A DNA stretch of 64,000 bases, taken from contig NC_052122.1 in the NCBI RefSeq assembly GCF_012273895.1, positions 9,114,001-9,178,000 of the forward strand, given 5' to 3'. Source of the stretch: Zerene cesonia. Taxonomy: Eukaryota; Arthropoda; Insecta; Lepidoptera; Pieridae. Both the position numbers and the translations under genes were made by a program. Under the pieces are notes generated by a model. That model was not told the origin of the DNA. It searched no databases and saw nothing but the letters and a program-made list of their open reading frames with translations. This document shows positions 24,661 through 36,437 of the stretch, piece by piece (positions within the stretch are counted from its first letter, which is position 1; each line of letters begins with the position of its first letter).

Positions 24661-27149
24661 ATATATATATTTAAAATAATTTTATATGTATAGAGATCCT
24701 TTTGAAAATGAATATTGTCTTTTTTATAGTAAAATTATCACTCGATGATTGCAACTTAGATTGAATACGGATATAGAGAATCAAAATGAAAAACAGGCAA
24801 TGTCATACTAATTATACCTAAATTTACACATAAAACAATATTTTGAGTAAATATAATATATTTCTATGAGTTTATAAGTACTTCATAATTCTCGCACCTT
24901 TTTCTTGTCTACAACAAACAGACAACTTGGTAAAAATTGTAAAATAGAATGGATACTCATATAATATAGTATTTTTCTTCCCTGTATATGAAATACAAGC
25001 CACATGTCCCGTCTCCTCCCAGGTTGACTTGTGATAAAAATAAAATAAATCACAACGTTCGTAACTCGGAAGCAATGTACCTTTCTGCTGGTGAAATATT
25101 ATTTCCAATCGGTCCAGTGGTTTCGGAGCTTATTCATGTCGAACAAATCTATCAAATCAGCTCTCTATAACATATCTTTAAAAATAAATAATAGTTTTTA
25201 ATAAAAGAAGAAAATCATTATATATTAACATACTTATTGCAACTGTATAAGACATATTTTGCAACAATGTGACTAGATTGTATTTGTTCCGAACTTCTAA
25301 AGGAAAAGACGGATTCAGTTCGGATAGTCATTTAAAATTTGAAATAGATCTCTTTCACGTTCTGATTTTATTTTAAAATTCGATGGTTCAACGATATCAA
25401 TATTGGAAGACAGACGTTCCTGTATGTATTCATTGAATTAAATAGAAAAAGTGGCATATAATATTACAGAATGTATTATTTGTAACTTTTCAAGCACAAT
25501 TTTTAACCCAGCGCAGCAATCCCCCAGGCTTGCGAGTACTCGTACATAGCCGATCTATGAATAAGTTATACCATTCATGAGAATTCGCGACATGTTAACA
25601 ATTGAATGTGTTGCAACCTTGAACTATATGAATACCGCATGTTTATATTCACATCTTTATGTATGACAGAAAAAGTTTCAATATAATATTTGCTTATTGG
25701 CCTCCACCTGCTGAAACTTTTCAGGTGATGGAATAAGATTATCTGATTATTATTAGGTGGATCAAAGTTATACAGACGGAAAAAATTAAAATTACTGATA
25801 TTTTGCCATCAGTCAACAAAATCCTCACAAAGGAGTTAAATTGATGAAAAACATATTCAAATATACGTTTCAGAAATACGAATAACATTTGGGCACCTTC
25901 GTAAAAATGAAAATCTATTTATCGCGAAATCAAAGTCCCTGTGCTTCGTGAGAGTAAATTTGTGGACAAATTGAAACGCCATTCCAAAATGCTCTGTGCT
26001 CTGGATTTGTTTTTTTATATCGCGGTCCTTGTTCGTGCAAAAGTGAAGAACAATAACTATCGAGGCTTTCATAAATCTCAGTCCATGATCATAGTCGGAG
26101 ACCGGTCTACTGGCGTTAGATTTGGCTTATATAACTATGAACTGTGAACTTGAATATAGTTCATAGCTTTTTTTTTAATGGAGCAACATAAAGTATATCA
26201 AGGTATGAATATAGTATTTGAATTAATAAATACGTTGAAGTATAGGGACGTCCGAATTGTATCATGGCCAGATTTCATCTAAAAATAAGGTGCCTCTTAC
26301 TTATACCAAAAACAGACTCATAACATAATATGTATTGTCTATTAGGAAATATTCTTGTCCTAAAAACCAATTACATTTCAATTTAAGGTACCTTGTGTAC
26401 CAAATTACATGATCATATTCCACAATTGTTGGTATTTTTACTGGTTTTGATATTAATATAGGCAAATTAATTAAATTGTTCCTAAATTATATTAAAACGT
26501 CATGGTGGTTCTGTTTAGTATATTTTTTCGAATAAAATAGTCGTGATTTTGATATTCATAATTTTTGGGAAGTACTGCTTGCGTCTAAATAACCGTGGGT
26601 CATGGCTAGATGAAAATAACACTTTATTTTTCTATTAAATTAACCACTTGTCCTTATTCTTCATCGACAAGCCTTATGATTTTAATAAACTAAAATTATT
26701 GTAATCCTAAACTAATTCTATATTGAGTTATTATTTTTGCAAAATGAAGCAAATATTTACTTAAACTAAAATAGGTATTTAATAATCATCTATTTATATA
26801 AAAGCTGAAGCTCACTGACTCATCACAAAATCTCGAAAACTACTAGACATAATGAGATAGTCTGTAGAAATATAGATAGACTTCCTCTGACAATGGGTTT
26901 TGCTGCGATGCATATAAGGCGTCTAGGGCTCTCGCCAGTTGGTATGAGAGCGATTTAAGTGCTACAAATTTAAAACCTTATAGAATGATGGTTAATAATT
27001 TTGTTAGATTTTATGAATTGCTTTTTTGTATTTATCGGAACTTTAATGTAGTGTTGTTGTATTAGTATAAATACGTTGCGGACAACGTATAATATGTATA
27101 ATATGGTTTTCAGTAGAACGCTGTCATAATCATTTTTTATTTCTAAAGT
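24661..27149. other. AT-rich DNA with repeat remnants
   Basis: A CGGTCCAGTGGTTTCGGAGC phrase near 25109 marks another repeat remnant. Overlapping open frames on both strands at about 25857-26147 are unrecognised. No exon-like segment with OGT TPR sequence was found here. Confidence 0.45.
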
Positions 27150-27425
27150 ATGGTTCGAATTGGGTCAGCGTGCACTGGGAAAGCTACTACTGTCCACAGA
27201 AGGGCGTAAAGTAGCACGTGAATGATGCTGTGTTTCGTATGGTGAGTGAGGGAGCCGCAGGCCCTTATCAGGTTCCTCACCTTTTCCATATCATTCTGTT
27301 TTTCACGTCGCCAATGTGTATTCTTTACCCTTTAAAAGCGGGCAACGCAATTGCATTGACTTACCTCTGCAAAATATGTTCATGGGTTTTTATGATCGCT
27401 TACTATCTGGCGAACCATTGTCAGG
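27150..27425 (+). repeat. Interspersed repeat family C, degraded copy
   Basis: GTTCGAATTGGGTCAGCG, TTTCGTATGGTGAGTGAGGGAG and the end GCTTACTATCTGGCGAACC follow the order of the copy at 11988-12231 with many substitutions. It lies directly beside the Lep1 copy at 27472. Confidence 0.6.
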
Positions 27426-27471
27426 TAAACAATCAAATGTATTCTTAAACAAAACTACGAAATTATTAAAT

Positions 27472-27673
27472 ACTAGCTGCACCCCGCGGTTTCACCCGCG
27501 TAAGTCCGTATCCCGTAGAAATGTCGGGATAAAAAGTTGCCTATGTGTTATTCCAGTTGTCCATCTGTCTACGTACCACATTTCATTGCAATCGGTTCAG
27601 TAGTTTTTGCGTGAAAGAGTAACAAACACACACACATCGTTACAAACTTTCGCATTTATAATATTAGTAGGAT
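27472..27673 (-). mobile_element. Lep1-type Helitron-like element, inverted copy 3
   Basis: This is the inverted copy. It opens with ACTAGCTGCACCCCGCGGTTTC and closes with CGCATTTATAATATTAGTAGGA, the reverse complement of the start of the + copies. Confidence 0.85.
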
Positions 27674-29893
27674 TGTTGATGGACCCAATAAACTTGTGTT
27701 GGTTTTTAACCATTTGCTGTATTAAAATTTATATAAACACGCGGAAAAATGCCGCGGGCATCAGCTAATTGGGAGGGGATAAAATAACTTATTATGATTT
27801 TTGCTATTTTCGTCCACTCATTTATTTCATTCGATATCCAGAAAGAATTATTTACTAAATTATTTAAAGATACCTATATATGAGTCCCAAGCGCTTCGGC
27901 TGAAAAATGCATTTTACATTTCAATTCAACTCGAGTTCAGGTAATGAGTTCGAGATTGATCCCATTTCAAATAGAAAAAGTTCATCGCATTTTATTCACA
28001 TATTTCCATGCGGCTGTAGCTGGAATAAAACCAAGAAGATATGATATTTTATGCTTTGTAGATACCTACGTCTAGCATTATATCAAGTTACATAATTTTC
28101 CTACCGTCTGATACGCTGTCCTTGTAAGCGACAAATTATATGTTACGTTTTCTTATAAATACTAGCAATCCGCTTCGGCCTCACCCGTGGTACGTTTGTT
28201 CTCTCCGTAAAAAGCTGTTGTTCGATAACAAAAAAAGAAAAAATTGCCGACTGGTGGAACCGTTGTCGAGTTTTACGCTTAGCAACACATTTATAGATGG
28301 GATAGATTATTATTTGGCGGGAAAGTGTCAAATTTCTATTCCCATTTTTTACCGCCAATTTATTTTCTGTCCGAAAAAGGATAGATACTGATTGAGCTAT
28401 TTCATCCGAGGATACAAAGGCCTCTAGTAAAGCGTTTAGTCGTAGAAATAATGTAAGATAAAATATTTACGATCGTAATATTGAAAAATGAAGGTTTTTA
28501 TGCTAAAATATTACATCATACGTTACGCAACGTACGTCGTCTAATAAAAGGAAATGATTTCTATATCCCCAATGTAAACAACTTATTTTATAATTATTAT
28601 GTGTCTTAATATATATAATAAATATGTACAGACATATAATATAATATGAATCTCACAATTGTTCATACATTAAAAGACTTTTTAAAAGAGTAATTGCATT
28701 GCAATATAATATCGACCCCCGAATTATATCTTAATTCGTTAAAAGTGTCATAATACATCCTCTATGAAAATTCACGAAACACCAATATTTTTAATATACG
28801 CGAGCAAAGCCGTGGGCAAAAGGTAGTAAAAAACTTTACTTTAGTACATACATATATTGTGAGAGTTACCCCACTTATAACTCAAGAATGGCTAAACGAA
28901 TTTCGATGATTTAGTTTAATTGGATTATCTTGCATTAGGATAATATCTATTAAACATTTGAAAATGATTTAATTAATGTAGACGGCCGCCCGGGTAGAGC
29001 TGGGGCGAGCAGTTTCTCTACAAATTCTATAATTGCGAAAGTAGCTATGCTTGTCTATGTATCTTTCTGAGTCATTTTCACATCAAAATCTTCGAAACCA
29101 TTGAATGAAATATGCTAGAGATATAATTAGAGACCCGAAAAAGAACTTAAGATAGTTTTATCCCAGAAAACACACGGGAGTGGCAGCTTTGCATGGAAAA
29201 CCCCGGGACTGTATATATTTTCCTTCTTAGAAAGCTACTTTCTAATAAAGTTAAGAATAGAACATTAATGGCAGAAAATAAAGACTTTATTAATCGCATT
29301 TATCTACGTACCTATTTTTGTGCCTAGCTTTCATTGAATTCCTGGAAAATTTTGCTGGAAAAGTTCATACAATTTAATTAATTCTGTCTAGCCTTCTACC
29401 GACCACTTTGTTCGGCTAAATTTTATATCTCTTTCATTAGAACCACTCACAGCTAAAAATAAACCTGATGTATAGATTATAACAATTCTTTATACTATTA
29501 TAATAATAATAAAAGGAATTATATTTATTGCTAAAACTGTTCAGATTATTAGACAAAATATCTTCGCAATTTAATATAATACACCTTAAAATATCCATTG
29601 CTAGCTATCTCAATAATAATCATACAATAAATCATGTGGTTTTTACAACGTATCAACATTTTAATTATAAACATAATTTTAGAGAAAATATTACTTCCAC
29701 CGATTTCTTTATCGCAATAAACAACAAAATTCATTGCATACGCAAAGTGAATGTAGTTGAGTAAATTTATTACTATTTCCAAAATAATATACTAATTTTC
29801 CTAGAACTAAATGTTACCACGTTCTGAATCATACGCCAAAACCTGATTGATTGTTAACACATCAAATCGATTGAATTCTGTTTATAATTCCAG
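27674..29893. other. AT-rich DNA upstream of the first visible OGT exon
   Basis: CTAG-type remnants occur at about 28158-28390 (ACTAGCAATCCGCTTCGG), 28800-28830 (GCAAAGCCGTGGGCAAAAGG) and 28980-29230. The rest is AT-rich. I searched it for OGT TPR-coding exons and saw none. Confidence 0.5.
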
Positions 29894-30288
29894 AGCGGTA
29901 GCAGTATATCTCCAATCGCTGAAGCTTACTCCAAACAATGGGATTATATACGGAAATTTGGCATGTCTATATTACAAACAAGGTTTCATTGACTTAGCTA
30001 TAGATACCTATAGACGCGCCATTGAATTACATCCCAATTTCCCTGACGCTTACTGCAATTTAGCTAATGCACTGAAAGAAAAAGGCCTCGTTAATGAAGC
30101 AGAAGAATGCTACAGCAAGGCGTTACATTTGTGCCCTTCGCATGTCGATTCACTTAATAACCTCGGAAATGTTAAAAGAGAACTGGGGAAAATCGAAGAA
30201 GCCACTAAGTTGTACATGAAAGCGTTGGAGGTTTTCCCTAATTTTGCTGTCACTCATAGCAACTTAGCATCTCTTTTGCAACAACAAG
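29894..30288 (+). CDS. Ogt: OGT exon a: TPR repeats (first visible exon)
   Basis: Acceptor TTTATAATTCCAG ends at 29893. The exon starts with the last base of a split codon, then AVAVYLQSLKLTPNN, GNLACLYYKQGFIDLAIDTY and PDAYCNLANALKEKG. It covers the end of one TPR and the next three repeats. It ends after QQQ plus one base at the donor G|GTAAAT (30289). Because it begins in mid-superhelix, at least one upstream coding exon is required; the only candidate seen is 23644-23762. Confidence 0.93.
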
Positions 30289-33200
30289 GTAAATATTTTA
30301 TCATTGTATTAAGAAATGTTATCTATGTGAAAATAATATAGAAATACTTCCTTCATTAGCGCAGCAGCTCGTAAAACATTTTGATGTAACTCTCTAAAGA
30401 TATATATTAGTTTCAGCATTCAAGCCAGGAATTTTCTAATTAACGTTGTATTGATAAATAATATCAATATAATTCGCATTATAATTTTACTTAAATGATT
30501 GTGTTATTTATGTATAATAATAATATAATTATGTAATTGTAATAAATTTTATGCGAATGATTTGCCTTGCGAAACAATTAATGTTTACAGCGTACATTAA
30601 TTATGCCAATACTTGCGTTCCTTAATTATTCGATTATCACAAGAGTACAATACACAATTGTGATAATTATCTCTTTTTCAGGAAAATACTACGAAGCGCT
30701 AATGCATTATGAACAAGCAATTAATATTCAACCAAAGTTTGCGGATGCCTACAGCAATATGGGAAACACGTTACGTGAATTACAAGATGTATCGGGGGCT
30801 TTAAAATGTTTTAAAAAAGCGATCGAAATCAATCCCTCATTTGCCGACGCCCATTGTAACTTAGCTAGTATTTATAAAGATACGGGTAATATTACTGAAG
30901 CTATTGAAGCATACAAGAAGGCTCTTTCATTAAGAGAGGATTTCCCGGATGCTTACTGTAATTTAACACATTGTCTGCAAATTGTTTGTGATTGGCGTGA
31001 TTACGACGAGCGTATGAGTAAAATAGTTTCTATAGTCGAGAGTCAATTAAATAGTGAAAAACTATCATCAGTCCATCCACATCATTCCATTTTATATCCG
31101 TTAACGAATAAGTGTAGAAGGGAAATAGCTGCGAAGCATGCATTATTGTATTTAGAAAAAGTTAAAGGATTAAACGTAGTACGCAATGCAAAAAGTATCG
31201 AGAGAATCGGCCGATTACGTATTGGTTACGTCAGTAGCGATTTCGGAAATCATCCGACATCGCATTTGATGCAATCAGTACCAGGACTTCACGACCAATC
31301 AAAAGTTGAAATTTTTTGTTATGCATTAAATGCAAACGATGGCTCAACATTCCGTAGTAAAATAGTTAGAGAATCAGAACATTTTGTTGATTTGTCTCAA
31401 GTTGCGTCTAATACTGATGCTGGGAATAGAATAGTTAGTGATGGTATCCACATATTAGTAAATATGAATGGTTACACAAAAGGGTCCAGAAATGAATTAT
31501 TTGCTTTAAAACCAGCGCCCATCCAAGTTATGTGGCTTGGTTATCCTGGTACTAGTGGTGCTAAATATATGGATTATATAATATGTGATAGAATTTCTTG
31601 TCCGATTCAAGCGGAGCGTGATTTTAGTGAAAAATTTGCTTACATGCCGTTTACGTACTTTGTTGGAGATCATATGCAAATGTTTCCCCATTTACAAAAG
31701 CGGTATAAATTAAGAATTGAAAATGAGACCCTGGGTGAAATTGTAGCACTCGTAAATTACCATGAGGATTTAGAAAAATATTTCAGTGTTGAAACAAATA
31801 AACTGAATTTACATTATGATGATTTAAACCCAATAGAAGTATTAGAACAAATAATAAACATTCCGAAATATGTGATTGAATCAACAAAGGATTCTACTGA
31901 AAGACAAGTAATAATAATTTATTATTAACTTACTAGTTATTGGAAGATTCAAAGCACTTAATTTATAAATAACAAATAATTTACAGGTGTATGTTGGTGA
32001 TGTATCAATACAAAATGGTCTTAGCATAGTATCTTGTGATGAAAAAGTAGCAAATGGGGAAGAAATTTGCAAGAATATCGTGATAACATCAAGATATCAG
32101 TATGGGTTACCAGAAGATGCTATCGTTTATTGTAATTTTAATCAGTTGTATAAAGCGGATCCAAATATTTTGAAATCGTGGGTAAAAATTCTCAAGAAGG
32201 TGCCGAATAGTATTCTTTGGCTCGTAAGTTTTCCACTAGCAGGAGAACCTAATATACATAAATATTCTCAGGCTTTAGGTAAGAGAATGAAATATTGCAA
32301 TACATTTTATTGATATAATGCAGACATTTATAAGATAACTATAATATTTTCAGGTTTAGATCCTGGTCGAATTATTTTTTCAAAAATAGCTAGTAAGGAG
32401 GAGCACGTACGTCGAGGTCAATTGGCTGACGTGTGTTTGGACACACCTTTATGTAATGGTCATACAACAACTATGGATGTCTTATGGGCAGGCACTCCTG
32501 TTGTCACTCTCCCAGGAGATACTCTGGCATCCAGGTACATATTTTCTAAAAATTCATTACAAACAGTAATTCAATAGCAATCCTTATTGGAAGTTCACAA
32601 TTCAGAAATACTTGCGATATGAAGAATGTGATGAATAAAATAGATGAAAAATTATAACAGTACATCCGGTCTACGTCACTGCTCCGGTGATCCTTGAATT
32701 GTGTTTGTATTAACTGTTTGGTGGTATTCTTAATCACTATAAAATAATAATTCCAGAGTAGCCGCATCTCAACTGATATCATTGAAATGTCCCGAACTAA
32801 TAGCGCGTGATAGGAGTCACTACGAAGACATCGCTGTTAGAATGGGATTAGACGTTCAATAGTAAGTATATGTAAACTCTGTATTGTGTTTATTTAGCGT
32901 ATCTATTACAATATTATTGGATTTGTACCTGTTAATATTTCAAGACAAATTTTACGTATTTTATTGAGAAACCTAAGTATCAGCCATCCTATAAGAATCT
33001 CTGTAAATACAGAACTCACTCTGGTCATACAAATATCAACAACAATGAGGGCTAAAAGTACTATGAATTACTTCGTGATTCGTTTGGTTGACAACCTTCC
33101 ACACTTATTTATCATACTGCACTGCCAGATAACGCTAAATGCTGACGATTTATATAAAAAGATAAATGTGCATAAGTAGCCAGGAAATATTAAGATCTAA

Positions 33201-36200
33201 ACAGGGATGTTATTATGTTCCGCTACTGAATTGAATTTATGCGATACGTAGTAATGAGTTGTTTGAACGATGGACTTATTGTTTTGGTTGGCGATAAATT
33301 GGCGGTCACGATTTTACTTAAATAATTTCCGTAGTGTAAATTATATGCTACTGACAGTTTAACAAACGAAAACGTTTTTTGGTATAAGTCCTTCATGGTC
33401 ACAAAGACGATTCTGCGCGAATTATTATTGACTTGAAAAAAGGCATCTTTTTCACTCGATTCAAAAGATTGATATTATATACTACAAGAAAAATGTAATA
33501 ACAAAAACTTTATTATATTTCTCAGAAACCCAGAAGACCTTCTACACTTATTAAATCATGTAGCTTACTAAACTTATTCTTGAGAACCAAATAAATAAAT
33601 CGTAAATCTGAATTATATTGATACATAAATAATAGTAGGGTACTGGTAAGAAATCATAACGAATTTGTTTAGTATTACGTTTAATATTGGTTTAGATACC
33701 GCACTCAATTTATGTTCGTAATTAAACGAACATTAATTACTCATCTCGTTTTCGACATGTTATCTTTCAACGGCAAAACATGTCAGTGAACTTTTCAGCG
33801 ATTTCTGCTTCTTCACTTATAAGGAATTTTATAAATTAAATATATTATGTTACGTTTTACTATATGTGTATAACATAGTGTGAGAACAGACAGAATATAA
33901 TAGCGCCATCACTATCCCACACTGGGATTAGTACTGCTTTAAGACGTCACGGTTTAATAAATTTTCAATAATACTCTTTTATTTTGGATATAGCGCCATC
34001 TAGTTTCATATCAACATAACCTTACAAACACCCCCTGAAGTTGTCTTCACGTGGACAAGCTTCCTATTTTTGCCGCGGGGAAAGTTTCCTGAATTAATCA
34101 AACAGAAAGCATATTTATTAAAAGTTTCAAAATAAAGTAGATCCAATCTAGTAAGAGATAATGGACAAAAACATTTTGTTTGGAAGAATTATCAGTTTAT
34201 AATGCTAATATTATAACCCAAGATTGTTGTAGTTTCTTTTTTGTCTTTTTTACATCAATAAAATTACATTATATAACAAGACTTTTAATTTTGGAGATAA
34301 ATTTGGAGATAGGTAGCTGGGGAATATGGGCCTCTTTTTACTACGGTGAAACATCTCAATACCGTAGAAGCAACCTTTATCATATAGGCGCTTACCTAGA
34401 TATATTATCATTTAAAATGACTTTTAAATTTGAAACTTGTTAGATACAGCGTATCACAAAGGACAAGAGATTATGTACAATTATAAAAAGAAAGAATGTA
34501 TACTTAGTATATAAAGCTGAAACCATTGGGTCACTGGATATTTTTTTATTTATGTTATTTATACAAACTGATTCCGAGTACTAATTTAATATTAATTATT
34601 TTTCCAGTCGAAAGTATATTCGAGCCAAAGTATACAACGCTCGAATTGATAGCCCTCTGTTCAATTGTAAATACTACACGGAAGGTTTAGAAACATTGTA
34701 CACTAAGATGTGGGAGCTTTATGAAAATGGATGCAGCCCGGATCATATATCAGCGGGTACGGATTAACCTGGTTTATTACCAGGTCTTTGTAAGTGTTTA
34801 TGGAACTACTTCAAACTAACGGTCTTATTCATAAACTAGCTTTTGCCCGCGGCTTCGCACGCGTAAAATCCGAGTAGTTTAATAGATGTTGTAAAAAATG
34901 TTGTTCAAAATCGAAGGTTTTAAACTTACTTTAGTTAAAGTTTTATGACTAAGACCGTAATTATTCAACACATAGTTACTATTCCACCGATAAAATAAAC
35001 ATGAAATGATTTAAGATCACGAATTTATCATATTTTTTTCGCATATAAATGCATTGTAGACATAGAACAGCAAAATATTTATGAATACGTACAATAACTT
35101 AAGAAGTACGAACAAACCTTTGTATTTGCCGCCCATGAAATCTGAAACAAAACCGAAACTTTATTTTACAAACAATATCCATAGATGTCGCTCAGGGCGA
35201 AGAAAATGTAGAAATGACGTAGTTTCAGTGCACGTGTTTCAAAGTGACAGTGAAAGTCACAAGACGCATATTAATAGCAACCGCTAGATGGCGCTTAGTC
35301 AGTCTGTTTAAAAATAACTTTTAACTTTCACTGCTTTATGGTTATATCCGGAAAACATATCTCAATTAATCAGATCTGGTTATTGCTTTTCTATATCTGT
35401 TATTTCTATAAAGGTGGTGGTTAGGAATGACTTTTGACGTGAATTGATGTTTTTTCTTATAGTATAGGTACTTAATATTATATCCTATCCTACTAATATT
35501 ATAAATGCGAAAGTTTGTAAGGATGTGTGTGTGTTTCTTGCTTTTTCACGCAAAAACTACTGAATCGATTGCATTGATATCTCGTACGTAGATAGCTGGA
35601 CAACTGGAATAAAATGTAGGCAACTTTTCATCCCGATATTCTTACGGGATAAGGACTTATGCGGGTGAAACCGCAGGGCGCAGCTAGTATTAAATGATTC
35701 GGTAATTGTATCGTTGCTACATCATCCTTGGTACATCATGCACTTATACGGGCTGAAAATATTGACTGGTATTTAATAAAACTTTGTTGGGAGTGTAAAT
35801 AAAACCTTATTTTGTATAAACGAAAAATTTCCTCTATAGTTCGCTGGCCATTGTTGAATATTGCTGAACAAGTTGTTATTTTGGGGACTGGCTGTTTTCT
35901 ACAATACGCATACTATTATTATTTATTTATATACACCACGCCACAAAAACAATCTTAATTAAATCATGATCATTGAGAATTAGTAATCAATCCAATGTAT
36001 TGTGATTCACCATTTAATGATTTCTCTTAAACCTATAAATATAGAGCAGTTTACTTTAATGTTGGAAGCCCGAGGAAAATGGAGTTATCGAATGAGAATT
36101 TCCATCAATCATAAGAAGTTTTTAAAGGCCTTTTGTACTTCAGAAGACTGGATATTATCTCTATGTCATAATAACGTGACTAATTAACAAGACATATTTA

Positions 36201-36437
36201 ATACATTAAGAATTAAAAATGAATTTAGATGTATTGAATTTAACATTGTGTTTCAGTTAAATGTAATGAAATTTAATAGATAGGTACATATTAAAATTTA
36301 CCTTTTGTCAATTTCAGTTTAAGGATCTGAATGACACGTCCGTCCGGAAAGAAGTCAAAGAAAATTCTGGATCAATTAGAAGTATTACACCAATTTTAAA
36401 TGTATAAGTGTTTGTGTGAAATAAAACATTTGTGTGT
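29894..36437 (+). CDS. Ogt: UDP-GlcNAc:protein O-GlcNAc transferase (OGT), N-terminus not found
   Basis: OGT transfers GlcNAc from UDP-GlcNAc to Ser/Thr of nuclear and cytosolic proteins. In flies the gene is super sex combs, a Polycomb-group gene. Exons: 29894-30288, 30682-31907, 31987-32278, 32354-32534, 32757-32861 and 34608-34789 (stop 34765-34767), with a probable 3' UTR exon 36318-36437. All introns are GT-AG and all phases agree, giving 786 visible residues. Residues 1-16 end one TPR, 17-220 are six 34-residue TPRs, and 221-237 cap them. The N-catalytic lobe carries NHPTSH (near 322) and DGIHILVNMNGYTKG. The spacer is 470-570. The C-catalytic lobe has NQLYK (K597) and GHTTTMD (H675, D680), with the same 78-residue spacing as human K842/H920. 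Full-length insect OGTs have several more N-terminal TPRs, and these are missing here. The sequence looks more divergent than expected for an insect OGT, so it may be a paralogue. The intact frame argues against a pseudogene. Confidence 0.93.
30682..31907 (+). CDS. Ogt: OGT exon b: last TPRs, N-catalytic lobe, start of spacer
   Basis: Acceptor CTCTTTTTCAG at 30671-30681. This is the longest exon (1226 bases). It encodes the remaining TPRs, the VHPHHSILYPL linker, GRLRIGYVSSDFGNHPTSH, DGIHILVNMNGYTKG, PIQVMWLGYPGTSGA and the start of the spacer. It ends in ERQ at donor GTAATA (31908). At 31650-31652 a TTT codon gives MPFTYF, where I remember MPHT in fly and human OGT. Confidence 0.93.
31987..32278 (+). 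CDS. Ogt: OGT exon c: end of spacer and C-catalytic lobe
   Basis: Acceptor TTTACAG ends at 31986. It begins VYVGDVSIQNGL, reaches NIVITSRYQYGLPEDAIVYC, then FNQLYKADP with the lysine that binds the UDP diphosphate in the family, and SILWLVSFPLAGEPNI. The donor G|GTAAGA follows 32278. Confidence 0.93.
32354..32534 (+). CDS. Ogt: OGT exon d: UDP-binding core
   Basis: Acceptor TATTTTCAG. It encodes LDPGRIIFSKIASKEEHVRR, GQLADVCLDTPLCNGHTTTM and D, then VLWAGTPVVTLPGDTLAS. This segment holds the HTT and Asp that contact the nucleotide in characterised OGTs. It ends AG|GTACAT, splitting an Arg codon. Confidence 0.93.
32757..32861 (+). CDS. Ogt: OGT exon e
   Basis: Acceptor AATTCCAG at 32749-32756. 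It encodes VAASQLISLKCPELIARDRS, then HYEDIAVRMGLDVQ, and ends in TA before donor GTAAGTAT. The intron to the last coding exon is the longest in the visible gene, 1746 bases. Confidence 0.92.
34608..34767 (+). CDS. Ogt: OGT exon f: C-terminus
   Basis: Acceptor TTATTTTTCCAG at 34596-34607. It encodes RKYIRAKVYNARIDSPLFNC, KYYTEGLETLYTKMWELYEN and GCSPDHISAGTD, then TAA at 34765-34767. It aligns without a gap to the family's YLK-(R)-K-VW region. A strong donor, GTAAGTG, follows at 34790, 23 bases past the stop, so the exon probably continues to a 3' UTR exon. A weaker donor within it (GCGG|GTACGG, 34759) would instead change the C-terminus to ISAV. Confidence 0.88.
34836..35310 (+). repeat. CTAG-type repeat in the OGT 3' region
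   Basis: It begins ACTAGCTTTTGCCCGCGGCTTCGCACGCGT, the common end of lepidopteran Helitron-like elements. A related GC-richer block with CGCTAGATGGCGCTTAG lies at 35282-35300. The exact right boundary is uncertain. It lies inside the inferred 3' UTR intron. Confidence 0.5.
35487..35688 (+). mobile_element. Lep1-type Helitron-like element, copy 4
   Basis: Runs from ATCCTACTAATATTATAAATGC to CCGCAGGGCGCAGCTAGT. It lies in the inferred 3' UTR intron of OGT, in the same orientation as the gene. Confidence 0.85.
36318..36437 (+). other. Ogt: Probable last (3' UTR) exon and poly(A) site of OGT
   Basis: Acceptor TTGTCAATTTCAG ends at 36317. AATAAA at 36420-36425 is followed by a GT-rich stretch, TTTGTGTGTTTGTGTTTATTT, which is the layout of a functional poly(A) site. 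Joined to the donor at 34790 it gives a 3' UTR exon. Joined to 34759 it supplies TT plus TAA, so the protein would end ISAV. A frame beginning FKDLNDTSVRKEV is also open across it, but needs a different upstream exon. Confidence 0.55.

Noticed and set aside
25857..26147. Overlapping open frames on both strands that look like a decayed transposase
   Set aside because: No DDE-type motif or terminal repeats could be identified, so it was not reported as a mobile element.
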